From the NCBI GenBank assembly GCA_023416585.1, contig JAEZHM010000088.1, positions 62,001 to 126,000 of the forward strand: a DNA stretch of 64,000 bases. The letters are read 5' to 3'. Shown here in pieces: positions 26,081 through 34,612 of the stretch (within the stretch, counting starts at the first letter, position 1; every line of letters begins with the position of its first letter). The stretch is from Bacillota bacterium (lineage in GTDB: Bacteria > Bacillota > Clostridia > Christensenellales > Aristaeellaceae). The notes below the pieces were generated by a model. It was not told where the DNA came from. It worked only from the letters and a program-made list of their open reading frames with translations, and made no database searches. The translations under genes were made by a program, and so were the position numbers.

Positions 26081-26914
26081 ATGATGATCACGGATATTCG
26101 TATGGCTTTTTTTGATCTTGATGAAACACTTCTTGCCCCAGACCACGTAACGGTATCCCCCCGTACAAGAAACGCATTAAGCAAAATGCGGGAAGCCGGT
26201 ATATTGCTGATTATCGCCACAGGCAGGAGCCGGGCCTTGTTGCCGGATTGTCTTGCGAAGCTGCCTTTTGATTATCACATAACAGCCAACGGCGCCGATA
26301 TCGCGGACCTTAATACAGGTAAGCATATTCATACTTCTTATCTTCCGAAGGAGGATGCGTTTGCGGCATGGGACCTTATAAAGTCCAGGGACCTGCTGGT
26401 TGAATGGTATGTATTCAACGAAGTGGGAATCGATGCCGCTACAAAAGAACGGCTGGACAGCTTTTCCATGCCCAGATGGCATAAGGAATACTTTCAAAAA
26501 GGCTGCATGCCTGTATTCGAATCGGTCGAGCATTACCTTTCGGAAGGAGCAAAGGGACTGGAAAAAATCAACCTGCCCCGGTTCAATCCAGTTCTTCGGG
26601 ATATCCTCTGGAGGGAGCTGGACGCTCTTGGCCGGTTTACCCTTAGCAGCTCCTCGGGCAGCAACATCGAAATCAATCGCAAAGGCTGCACAAAAGGTCA
26701 GGCCATCCGGGCGCTTTGCAGACATCTAAAAATACCGGTGACGAGAACAATGGCCTTTGGAGACGGCGGCAATGATGTGGAGATGCTCGGGACCGTTGGC
26801 ATGGGTGTTGCCATGGCAAACGGAACCGAACTGGCAAAAAGAATGGCTCAAGCAGTTGCCGGGCCTTATGATCAGGATGGGGTCGCTGTTTTTATTGAGG
26901 GCATGCTTGCATGA
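26081..26914 (+). CDS. HAD-superfamily phosphatase (Cof type)
   Basis: 277 residues, ATG 26081 or 26084 behind TGAGGA. HAD motif I is FFDLDETLL, motif II is in IIATGRSR, and motif III/IV is in TMAFGDGGNDVEMLGTVGMGVAMANGTE, the usual Cof/IIB end. These enzymes dephosphorylate small sugar phosphates or polyol phosphates in the cytoplasm. Its place between the Ugp-like permeases and the GDPD suggests a role in handling glycerol phosphate or another phosphorylated product of the imported compound (inference). Confidence 0.88.
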   Translation: MMITDIRMAFFDLDETLLAPDHVTVSPRTRNALSKMREAGILLIIATGRSRALLPDCLAKLPFDYHITANGADIADLNTGKHIHTSYLPKEDAFAAWDLIKSRDLLVEWYVFNEVGIDAATKERLDSFSMPRWHKEYFQKGCMPVFESVEHYLSEGAKGLEKINLPRFNPVLRDILWRELDALGRFTLSSSSGSNIEINRKGCTKGQAIRALCRHLKIPVTRTMAFGDGGNDVEMLGTVGMGVAMANGTELAKRMAQAVAGPYDQDGVAVFIEGMLA

Positions 26915-26986
26915 TGAAGCTGCCCATGGTTTTGCTGTCAGTGAAGCTTCGGTTAGGATATGCTATGCTTTAAAGGAGATTACCAA

Positions 26987-27715
26987 ATGCTTGATAAAGA
27001 AGTATTTCCGGCTTATTGCGCACACCGGGGTTTATCCGCATTGCTGCCGGAAAATTCGATGGCTTCCTTCGGCGCCGCATACGGCCTTGGCGCCGATGAG
27101 CTTGAATTTGATGTACGCCTAACCAGGGACGGCCAAATAGTCGTTTCTCATGATGAACATGTAGAGCGTATTTCTGAGGGAACAGGTCTTATTGAAGAGC
27201 ATACGCTGGCTGAGCTAACGCGCTTGCGCATTGACAGGGAGAAGGAATGCCTTGCCTTTTTCGCAACGCCGGAGGAGGTTTTCAAAAAGTTCGGCGGAGC
27301 GATCGTGTTGAATATGCATGTGAAAGAATGCGAAGGAAGCAGCCGCCTGATCACGCAATTGAAAGAGCTCATTGAATCATATCATCTGGAAGACAGCGTG
27401 TATTTTGCGGGTTCTCCAAATGCACTAAAGGATATGCTGCGCTATGCTCCCGGAATCCGCCGCTGTGCGATTCAATTGCCCAGGGATACTATGCCGATTC
27501 TGGAAATGGCGGAGCGGTATGCTTGCTTCCGCGTACAGTTCTGGCTCGGGATGTTTGACCGGGGACTGATAAATACTTTGCACGAAAGAAGCATCAGGTG
27601 CAATTTGTATTTTGCCGATACGCCTGATGAAATGAGAAAATATATTGGGATGGGCATTGATGTTATTCTTACAAACCGGATGGATATAGCATCTGCGGTC
27701 AAGTTCGAATCATGA
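26987..27715 (+). CDS. Glycerophosphodiester phosphodiesterase (UgpQ-like)
   Basis: 242 residues, ATG 26987 after AAAGGAGATT. The signature CAHRGLSALLPENSMASF carries the catalytic His; ELEFDVRLTRDGQIVVSHDEH supplies the metal-binding Glu/Asp and the second His. There is no signal peptide, so it acts on imported glycerophosphodiesters in the cytoplasm, releasing glycerol-3-phosphate and an alcohol, as UgpQ does. Last gene of the Ugp-like operon, 72 bp after the phosphatase. Confidence 0.9.
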   Translation: MLDKEVFPAYCAHRGLSALLPENSMASFGAAYGLGADELEFDVRLTRDGQIVVSHDEHVERISEGTGLIEEHTLAELTRLRIDREKECLAFFATPEEVFKKFGGAIVLNMHVKECEGSSRLITQLKELIESYHLEDSVYFAGSPNALKDMLRYAPGIRRCAIQLPRDTMPILEMAERYACFRVQFWLGMFDRGLINTLHERSIRCNLYFADTPDEMRKYIGMGIDVILTNRMDIASAVKFES

Positions 27716-27756
27716 TGCTGCTGTACCTGCCCTAAAAATGATGGAACGACCAGTTT

Positions 27757-27794
27757 ATATGGCTGTTGGCAGAAGTTTATCAGCCATATTTTTA
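27757..27794 (+). terminator. Terminator of the Ugp-like operon
   Basis: A 9-bp stem (ATATGGCTG and CAGCCATAT) with a 15-nt loop runs into TTTTTA. It lies 41 bp past the GDPD stop. Confidence 0.7.
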
Positions 27795-27854
27795 TGCAAT
27801 CAGGTTTAGTAAAGCCTTCTATTTAAATGCAGCTCACAGGGGGACATGATGAAA

Positions 27855-27881
27855 GCCGCAGGCTCTTTGTAAGCCTGCGGC
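27855..27881 (-). terminator. Hairpin behind the peptidoglycan-binding gene
   Basis: A 10-bp perfect stem (GCCGCAGGCT and AGCCTGCGGC) with a 7-nt loop lies 46 bp beyond the stop of the minus-strand gene. Only TTT follows on that strand, so termination would be weak. Confidence 0.45.
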
Positions 27882-27927
27882 AGAGAGGATACATCGTATA
27901 CGAGTGTTTTTATAGCATTTGCCGGGG

Positions 27928-29742
27928 TCAGACGTTTAGCTTGTTGATGATATCCGTATCGGCGATGCCGGTGACGGTCAGGCCATTATTGGTCTGATAG
28001 GTGGAAACGGCGTTTTTTGTGGCGTCATCATAGACGCCGTTTTGCGTTATGCCAAGCTTTTGCTGCAGCCAAGTCACGGCTGCGGCCGAATTGTGCGTTG
28101 TACCAAGAATCGTGTTCAGCGCAGCCGTAAATGTATTCAGCTGCTCATCTGTTATCACCTGTACGGGAGCGGGAGGCGGTTCCGGTGTAGGGGTCGGGGT
28201 TGGCGTCGGGGTTGGGGTCGGCGTGGGGGTCGGGTCCGGGGGAGGAGTTGGCGTTGGTGTCGGGGGCGGTGTCGGAGTTGGTGGTGTGTACTTGAACAAT
28301 TTTGCCAAAAGTTCCGGAGCGGCAGTTTTGCCGTCTCCTCCTATGCCGATCGCTTTCATGAATGCTTCTACAGCCTTCACGGTATCATTGTCATATCTGC
28401 TGTTGGCCTCTTTGGAAAGGAAGTTAAGCTTACGCAGGCATTCCTGCATTTCCTTCACGCGGATGCCTGTGTCACCCTTTCTTAGCGTAATGTATTCATC
28501 ACACCGGGGAGCATTCTTTTTAAACAGCGCGCTCTGTGTTTTAACACCTGCAATGCCGTCGGTCTTTAAATTGGCCTTCTTCTGGAACAGTTTTATGGCA
28601 TCTACGGTGCGGCTGCCAAATTCGCCGTCCATCGGCTTGGCCAGGTAGCCCAGTTCACGCAGGCGCGTCTGCAGTTTTTCCACACGCACGCCGTCTGAAC
28701 CTTTCTTAAGCTGCACATACAATACAAATTCAGGTGCGCTTGATTCAAACAGCCTCTGCTGAAGTTTATCCGTTGCCACGCCATCCTGGCTTGCGCCGAT
28801 AGCGTCCTGGAAATAGCGCACGGCCCGCTTCGTGTTCGAACCAAAGACGCCGTCGCTGGAGCCGCAATTGTAACCCAGTTCTTTCAGGCGTACTTGCAGC
28901 GCCCTGACAGATTCGCCGCGGGAACCCAGGGAAAGCTTGGGATATGCACTGGGGGCAGGCGCGGAGGTGGCGGATGGCGTAATCACCGCCGTGGGCTGCA
29001 CCATTGGAGTCGGCGAAGGGGTGACTGGATTAGGGGTTGCCGCTGGTTGAAGGACATCCATCAAACGGTGGATGTAGCAGTCGGTCACGTCCAAGCCTTC
29101 AAAGTCTTCTTTTGACTCCATTTGCACATTCTTAACGCTATAGGGGAAGGAATGGCCGGAGGATGCGCCCTGATTTGGATTATTCGTCATTTGCATCAGC
29201 AGGCCGCCCAGCCGATTGGGATTCTCTGCATAATAAGGATCGTAAAAACCGATGCCCGCAAGCAAAGTTCCGTCCGCATCTGTTGCGTAACGCTCCACAA
29301 TGATGAAGGTTTGCGGCATACCCGGCATATCCAGACGGTATGTTTCCGCAGCCGATTCAAAACTGATGGAAGTTACGCTTTGGGGAATGTCCGTAAGACT
29401 CGTAAATCCATAGAAAGAAGCCGCCGCATATTCCTGCATGACCGATGTTGGAAGGATGATCTGCCTATCCGTATATTTTGTCAGAGGATTCGCGTAGCTC
29501 CAGTCCGCCCCTAGAAAATACAGCTGCGTCCAGAAAAATTGCGGGTCATTTGCGTTATAGGCAATTTTGCCGTCGATACCCATACTGCGCGCAAAGCTAT
29601 CGAATACGGGAATCATGCGGTACAAATTGTCTTCCGCTGTTCCCGCTTCAAATGTTGGAGTCTGTTGGCCGGCAGATTCCGCGTATGCGGTTGTTGTGAT
29701 CAGCAGTAAAGCTGCCATCATGATGCAAAGCAGTCGTTTCAT
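27928..29742 (-). CDS. Secreted protein with peptidoglycan-binding repeats and a Pro/Thr linker
   Basis: 604 residues, ATG 29742 after TAGGAGTGAG. A signal peptide (LLCIMMAALLLITTTAYAES) is followed by a unique domain of about 210 residues without a motif I recognise. Three PG_binding_1-type repeats follow (about 270-480), each with the LQxRLxELGY...DGxFGxxT...FQ pattern (the third is degenerate). A Pro/Thr linker of about 40 residues then leads to a fourth repeat-like end domain (LQQKLGITQNGVYDDATKNAVSTYQ). No amidase, transpeptidase or lysozyme motif is visible, so it probably binds the cell wall rather than cutting it. The N-terminal domain contains SISFESAAETYRLDMPGMPQ and may carry the real activity, which is unknown. 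Confidence 0.85.
   Translation of the reverse strand: MKRLLCIMMAALLLITTTAYAESAGQQTPTFEAGTAEDNLYRMIPVFDSFARSMGIDGKIAYNANDPQFFWTQLYFLGADWSYANPLTKYTDRQIILPTSVMQEYAAASFYGFTSLTDIPQSVTSISFESAAETYRLDMPGMPQTFIIVERYATDADGTLLAGIGFYDPYYAENPNRLGGLLMQMTNNPNQGASSGHSFPYSVKNVQMESKEDFEGLDVTDCYIHRLMDVLQPAATPNPVTPSPTPMVQPTAVITPSATSAPAPSAYPKLSLGSRGESVRALQVRLKELGYNCGSSDGVFGSNTKRAVRYFQDAIGASQDGVATDKLQQRLFESSAPEFVLYVQLKKGSDGVRVEKLQTRLRELGYLAKPMDGEFGSRTVDAIKLFQKKANLKTDGIAGVKTQSALFKKNAPRCDEYITLRKGDTGIRVKEMQECLRKLNFLSKEANSRYDNDTVKAVEAFMKAIGIGGDGKTAAPELLAKLFKYTPPTPTPPPTPTPTPPPDPTPTPTPTPTPTPTPTPEPPPAPVQVITDEQLNTFTAALNTILGTTHNSAAAVTWLQQKLGITQNGVYDDATKNAVSTYQTNNGLTVTGIADTDIINKLNV
28164..28286 (-). repeat. Low-complexity Pro-Thr coding repeat
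   Basis: A run of alternating proline and threonine codons (GGGGTC/GGTGTC-like on the plus strand) encodes the flexible linker before the last domain of the peptidoglycan-binding protein. Such runs slip easily, so length variation between strains would be expected. Confidence 0.8.
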
Positions 29743-30392
29743 ATACTCACTCCTATCTTTATTCTATAACTGTTCTATTCCTGCTGCATAACAATAAGAC
29801 GCCGTACCTTTGCGTTTTGTCTCACATTCCCATAACTTTTACATTTTGGTAATACAAAAAGCCCTGTTGGAAGGAGATTCTTGGAAGAGAGGGGATGGAT
29901 GAAGTGGAACTGTTAAACCGAAAAGAGTTTAGAAATTTATGTGTGGGGGAGAGTTGATGACACTATATGCGATATTAAATGGTAAAAGTGGTGAATGATG
30001 CCCTTTTCTCTTGAGATTCGTTTCTGTCAAACTACCGTTTCTTCTGCGCTTTCGTGAATCCTGCGGCACAGGCGGCCTGGCGCGGCTGCTGCCAAGGTCC
30101 CGCGCATTTTGATACCAGGCCTCCTTCAACTTGAGCCGGATGGCCGCATCGGCAGCAAAACGCTGTTTTCGGCACAGTTTGGGGCTAAGCTCTTTTTTTT
30201 GATGGAATTTGCTGCACATTTTTGCTATGATGAACATTAAGTAGATTCATTTGGAGGCGTTTTGATCCGTGAAACCCCTTCTGCCATATCAAGCGGATTT
30301 TATGGGATAATGCCTGAAGGCCTGGGTGAAACACTTCCCCCTTGGCAGAAATACAATTCAGCCGAACGAGCAAAAGGAAAGGGGATTCGAAA
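29743..30392. other. Intergenic region with no supported gene
   Basis: 650 bp between divergent genes. A 102-codon minus-strand frame (29929-30237) has no ribosome binding site and no recognisable family, so I do not call it. Just upstream of the ROK-GmhA gene there is an extended -10 candidate (TGCTATGAT ending near 30231) but no convincing -35. Nothing else stands out. Confidence 0.5.
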
Positions 30393-32072
30393 ATGAAACA
30401 TCAAAATTCCGGCCATAAGCCGTTTCTGGGCCTGGATATCGGCGGCACAAAGTGCGCCGTGCTGCTTTCGCATGTGGACGGCGGCATAAAGATAGATGAC
30501 AAAATCCGTTTTGACACCAATGCGGAACTGGGTAAAGATCATACGGTTTCCATGCTGTATGAGACCATTGACGCCATGCTGTATAAGCATGGCCTGGAAC
30601 CCAAAGACCTGCGCGCCATAGGGGTCAGCTGCGGCGGCCCGCTGGATTCAAAAAGCGGGGTGGTCCTTTGCCCGCCCAATCTGCCAGGTTGGGTGAATGT
30701 GCCCTTGGCACGCATGCTCACCGAGCGGTATGGCGTACCTGCCTTTTTGCAAAACGATGCCAACGCCTGCGCGCTGGTGGAGTGGAAGCTCGGCGCGGGC
30801 CGTGGCACGCGCAACATGGTCTTTTTGACCATGGGCACCGGCATGGGCGCGGGGATCATTGCTGAGGGAAACCTGCTTTGCGGCATGAGCGATATGGGCG
30901 GCGAGGTGGGGCATCTTCGCCTGATGGAGGATGGCCCGGTAGGCTTTCATAAAGCCGGCTCCTTTGAAGGCTTTGTAAGCGGCGGGGGAATCGGCCGCCA
31001 GGCGATAGAATGGACGCAGCGGCTTTGTAAGGAAGGAAAGCCGCCCAAGTGGGTACGGGACGGCGTTCAAGAGAAGGATATCACCGCCAGGCTGATTGCG
31101 GAGTATGCCAAAAAAGGGGATGCGGACGCCCGGGCGATATACAGCCATGCGGGAGAGATGCTGGGGCGGGGACTCAGCCTTTTGGTGGATACCCTCAATC
31201 CGGAATGCATTGTGATTGGCAGCATCTTTGTGCGCTGCGAGGAGCTGCTGCGCCCGGCCATGGAAGCGGCACTTCAAAGGGAGGCGATTCCCTTTTCGCT
31301 TCAGAACCTCAAAGTTGTGCCCGCCATGACAGGCGAAGCGCTTGGCGACCTGGCCAGCATCATGGTTGCGCTGTATGCCCTGAAAATAGATCCCATGGAG
31401 GAAGGTTTGGAGCGCAATGTAAAAGTACTCAATCACCTGGAGCGGGCCATTATGCGGCACCCGGAGCTTGAAGACCAGCGGGAGAACATACTGGCCGTTT
31501 ATCAGGCGTTGAAAAAATGCTTTCATGACGGCGGAAAGCTTCTTATCGCCGGCAATGGCGGAAGCTGTGCCGACGCGCAACATATTGCCGGGGAACTGAT
31601 GAAGGGTTTTTATTTGCAGAGACCGCTTCCAGATAAGGAGCAGGAGGCAATTGCGCAGTTTACCGGGGAGAGCATGCCGGATGCAAGCATAAAGCTTCAG
31701 CGCGCTCTGCCTGTGATCGTACTCAGCGAACACAGCGCGCTGAACACCGCCTTTGCCAATGATGTAAGCCCGGAGCTTGTGTTTGCCCAGCAGGTGGTGG
31801 GGTATGGCCGCCAGGGGGATGTGTTTCTTGGGATCAGCACCAGCGGAAACGCCCGCAGCGTGCTGCTGGCGGCGCAGGTAGCCAAAGCGCGTGGTCTTAC
31901 AGTGATCGGGCTCACCGGCGGTTTGGGCGGAAAGTTGAAGGGGCTCGCCGATGAAGCTGTGATCGTAAAAGGAAATTGCCCGGCCGATGTACAGGAGCTT
32001 CACCTGCCAGCCTACCACGCGCTGTGCGCCATGCTGGAGGAGCATTTTTTCGGCGCGGGGGAAGCTGAGTGA
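30393..32072 (+). CDS. ROK-family sugar kinase fused to GmhA-like SIS phosphosugar isomerase
   Basis: 559 residues; ATG 30393 follows AAAGGAAAGGGGA (the in-frame upstream ATG at 30342 has no site). Residues about 10-310 are a ROK kinase: phosphate loop FLGLDIGGTKCAVLLS, catalytic Asp in LQNDANACALVEWKLGAG, FLTMGTGMGAGII. The His of GEVGHLRL is kept, but the zinc cluster that normally follows (CxCGxxGCxE) is replaced by VGFHKAGSFEG, so no zinc site. Residues about 355-559 are a SIS domain of the sedoheptulose-7-phosphate isomerase kind: IAGNGGSCADAQHIAGEL, GISTSGNARSV, and the QELHLPAYH motif with the catalytic His. The fusion predicts one protein that phosphorylates and isomerises a sugar. 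Neighbours are unrelated, so it may be a free-standing unit. Confidence 0.88.
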   Translation: MKHQNSGHKPFLGLDIGGTKCAVLLSHVDGGIKIDDKIRFDTNAELGKDHTVSMLYETIDAMLYKHGLEPKDLRAIGVSCGGPLDSKSGVVLCPPNLPGWVNVPLARMLTERYGVPAFLQNDANACALVEWKLGAGRGTRNMVFLTMGTGMGAGIIAEGNLLCGMSDMGGEVGHLRLMEDGPVGFHKAGSFEGFVSGGGIGRQAIEWTQRLCKEGKPPKWVRDGVQEKDITARLIAEYAKKGDADARAIYSHAGEMLGRGLSLLVDTLNPECIVIGSIFVRCEELLRPAMEAALQREAIPFSLQNLKVVPAMTGEALGDLASIMVALYALKIDPMEEGLERNVKVLNHLERAIMRHPELEDQRENILAVYQALKKCFHDGGKLLIAGNGGSCADAQHIAGELMKGFYLQRPLPDKEQEAIAQFTGESMPDASIKLQRALPVIVLSEHSALNTAFANDVSPELVFAQQVVGYGRQGDVFLGISTSGNARSVLLAAQVAKARGLTVIGLTGGLGGKLKGLADEAVIVKGNCPADVQELHLPAYHALCAMLEEHFFGAGEAE

Positions 32073-32567
32073 ATGTTTGAGTAGCCAATGAAAAATGCAT
32101 GGTGACCGGGCATCAATACAGCAATATAAAGCCGCCTGACGGGAACGTGATCTTGTCCGGCGGTTTGAAATTGTAGAGTCCGGTTGCCATTTATCCCATG
32201 CTGAATGAAAGCATATAAAGCTGAACGGCCATTTAACGGACAGGATTTCGAGTTATTCAAATCACCGGCGCTTCTTAAAAATGATCCAGGACTGAAAAAT
32301 CGGATAAGTGGCGCATGAATCCGGGGAGCAATTGGCCGCCCGGAAGCATTGCCATGGGAAAACATACCGCGCGGCCGCGCGCTGGAAGCGTGGTATACTT
32401 TATTTGAGTCTGCTGAAAAAACTGAGGGCAGACTTATTCAATTTTTAAGATGAAGCATGGCGCGAGGCAGGGCTTTTTCCTTGCGTTCCGGCCTTTTCCC
32501 GGCCACCGCACGCGTGCAAACATTACAAATTGGTCAAAATGCTCCCATGTGAGACAAAAATGGATAG
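32073..32567. other. Intergenic region before the LplB-type operon
   Basis: No gene is visible. It holds the terminator candidate listed separately and a second small hairpin (AGTCTGC at 32407 with GCAGACT at 32428) followed by TTATTCAATTTTT. An in-frame extension of the downstream permease gene runs through part of it, but the start is placed at 32666. Confidence 0.5.
32132..32167 (+). terminator. Terminator candidate after the ROK-GmhA gene
   Basis: CCGCC-T-GAC and GTC-CGGCGG form a G+C-rich stem with a 14-nt loop, followed by TTT. It lies 60 bp behind the fusion gene. The T-run is short. Confidence 0.4.
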
Positions 32568-32596
32568 TTGCAAACTACGGTGCGATTTCTAATAAT
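32568..32596 (+). promoter_or_regulatory. Promoter candidate for the LplB/YtcP/LplA operon
   Basis: TTGCAA and AATAAT are spaced by 17 nt, 70 bp before the GTG start of the permease gene. Confidence 0.4.
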
Positions 32597-32665
32597 AGAA
32601 CCAGCGAAGGACATGCGGCCCGCATGGAACAGCAATATAAAAATGGTGAATGCGGAGGGATATGC

Positions 32666-33631
32666 GTGACGAACCCTGCTGCCGCTTTCCGGATGGAACG
32701 CAAAGCGCGACGGAACACCTGGCGCTATATCAAAACGAACCTGAGGCGGTATTGGGGCCTTTATGTGCTTTTGCTGCCCACGCTGATCTATGTGGCCGTC
32801 TTCCTCTATGGGCCCATGTACGGTGTGCTGATCGCCTTCAAGGAGTTCAACTCCCGCCTGGGGATCACCGGCAGCCCCTGGGCGCAGCCGCTTTTGAAGT
32901 ATTTCAGCAGATTCTTTACGGCCTACAACAGCTGGCGGCTGATCAAGAATACCCTGACGCTGAGCATTTACACCCTGGTGGCCGCCTTTCCCATTCCCAT
33001 CATCTTTGCGCTGCTATTAAATCAGATGACGGGAAAGTGGTTTAAAAAGATTGTTCAAACAGTCTCCTACGCGCCGCATTTCATCTCCGTGGTGGTGCTG
33101 GTAAGCATGCTCAACGTGTTCCTGGCGCCTTCCAACGGCATTGTCAATATCCTGATCAAGCAATTAGGCGGGCAGCCGGTCTACTTTATGGGTACGGAAA
33201 GCATGTTCAAGCACATTTATGTGTGGTCGGGCATCTGGCAGAGCACGGGCTGGTCCTCCATCATCTATGTGGCGTCCCTGGCCGGCGTCAGCCCGGAGCT
33301 TCACGAGGCCGCCATCATGGACGGGGCATCCAAGCGCCAAAGAATCTGGTTTGTGGACCTGCCCTCCATCATGCCCACCGCCGTGACCATGCTGATATTG
33401 AACACCGGGAACATTATGTCCCTGGGGTTTGAAAAGGCATTTCTCATGCAGAACAACTTGAACTCCGCCTCGTCGGAGATCATTGCCACCTATGTATACA
33501 AGGTCGGTATTTTAAACGGCCAGTTCAGCTTCTCCACGGCCATCGGCCTGTTCAATTCCGTAATATGCTGCCTGATGGTGTTGCTGGTGAACTGGATTTC
33601 ACGCAAAACCACTGAAAGCAGCTTGTGGTAA
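32666..33631 (+). CDS. Sugar ABC transporter permease (LplB type)
   Basis: 321 residues from GTG 32666, 7 nt after GGAGG. The ATG at 32624 and the frame start at 32450 would add a non-conserved tail with no binding site. It has the LplB-style N-terminus (NLRRYWGLYVLLLPTLIYVAVFLYGPMYGVLIAFKEF) and six helices. The EAA loop reads EAAIMDGASKRQRIWFVDLP. First gene of an importer whose binding protein (34613) is of the LplA kind. These importers typically serve complex plant or host oligosaccharides and are paired with YesN-type regulators, one of which follows at 36377. Confidence 0.9.
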   Translation: MTNPAAAFRMERKARRNTWRYIKTNLRRYWGLYVLLLPTLIYVAVFLYGPMYGVLIAFKEFNSRLGITGSPWAQPLLKYFSRFFTAYNSWRLIKNTLTLSIYTLVAAFPIPIIFALLLNQMTGKWFKKIVQTVSYAPHFISVVVLVSMLNVFLAPSNGIVNILIKQLGGQPVYFMGTESMFKHIYVWSGIWQSTGWSSIIYVASLAGVSPELHEAAIMDGASKRQRIWFVDLPSIMPTAVTMLILNTGNIMSLGFEKAFLMQNNLNSASSEIIATYVYKVGILNGQFSFSTAIGLFNSVICCLMVLLVNWISRKTTESSLW

Positions 33632-33642
33632 GGGGGGAAGAG

Positions 33643-34545
33643 ATGATGACAGGCAGATTCCGCCGCCAGTCCAGGTCCGACATGCTTTTTAATCTTATCA
33701 ACGGCTTTTTCATGTGCCTGGTGGTAGTACTGATGGTGTACCCGTTGTATTTTATCGTCATCGCTTCCTTCAGCGATCCCACCAAGGTGAACGCCGGCAA
33801 GGTGGTCCTTTTTCCCCAGGGGATCATGTTTGACGGCTTCAAGGCGATCTTCCGGGACACGAAGATTTGGGTAGGGTACAGGAACACCATCGTTTACGCG
33901 GTGCTGGGGACCATCGTGAACGTCTGCCTTACCATTACGGCGGGCTACAGCCTCTCCCGCAAGGAACTGATGGGCCGCAAACCCATCATGATACTCATCA
34001 CCTTCACCATGTTCTTTAACGGCGGCATGATCCCCAACTATATGCTGGTATCCGGGCTGGGTCTGAAAGACTCATTGTGGGCCATGATCCTGCCCAACGC
34101 GGTATCCATATGGAACCTGATCATCGCCAGGACGTATCTTTCGACCAATATCCCCGATGAGCTGTTTGAGGCGGCATCCATGGACGGGTGCGGAACCATC
34201 CGATTTTTCTTCAAGATCGTGCTTCCCCTGTCTTCCGCGCTGACGGCCGTGCTGGTGCTGTTCTATGCCGTAGCCCACTGGAACGCCTTCTTCAACGCGC
34301 TGATCTATCTGGAATCCTCCAGTAAATACCCTTTGCAACTGGTGCTGCGCAACATCCTGCTCATCAACCAGTCAGGTGATTCCAGCATGCTGGCCGATAC
34401 GGAGGATCTGGTGCTCAGGCAAAAGCTGGCCGATCTTTTGAAGTATGGCGTGATCGTGGTATCCACGCTGCCCGTTTTGTGCATTTATCCCTTCGTGCAG
34501 AAGTATTTCGTGAAGGGCGTCATGATTGGCGCTGTCAAAGGTTGA
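33643..34545 (+). CDS. Carbohydrate ABC transporter permease (YtcP type)
   Basis: 300 residues, ATG 33643 (or 33646) after AAGGGGGGAAG. Typical YtcP opening (FNLINGFFMCLVVVLMVYPLYFIVIASFSDP) and ending (FVQKYFVKGVMIGAVKG). The EAA loop is EAASMDGCGTIRFFFKIVLP. Partner of the 32666 permease, 11 bp downstream of it. Confidence 0.92.
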   Translation: MMTGRFRRQSRSDMLFNLINGFFMCLVVVLMVYPLYFIVIASFSDPTKVNAGKVVLFPQGIMFDGFKAIFRDTKIWVGYRNTIVYAVLGTIVNVCLTITAGYSLSRKELMGRKPIMILITFTMFFNGGMIPNYMLVSGLGLKDSLWAMILPNAVSIWNLIIARTYLSTNIPDELFEAASMDGCGTIRFFFKIVLPLSSALTAVLVLFYAVAHWNAFFNALIYLESSSKYPLQLVLRNILLINQSGDSSMLADTEDLVLRQKLADLLKYGVIVVSTLPVLCIYPFVQKYFVKGVMIGAVKG

Positions 34546-34612
34546 TATCCGCGAAAAGCGGATAGCAATAGAGAATCCGAAAGAATCCCTGAATGGCGAA
34601 AGGAGAATCCCC

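Noticed and set aside
25015..26220. 401-codon minus-strand frame across a permease gene and element R4
   Set aside because: Antisense shadow of a conserved permease; no family resemblance.
29929..30237. 102-codon minus-strand frame in the gap before the ROK-GmhA gene
   Set aside because: No ribosome binding site, basic and low-complexity ending, no recognisable family.
30648..32045. 465-codon minus-strand frame opposite the ROK-GmhA gene
   Set aside because: Both strands cannot be real here; the plus strand has clear ROK and SIS motifs, the minus strand none.
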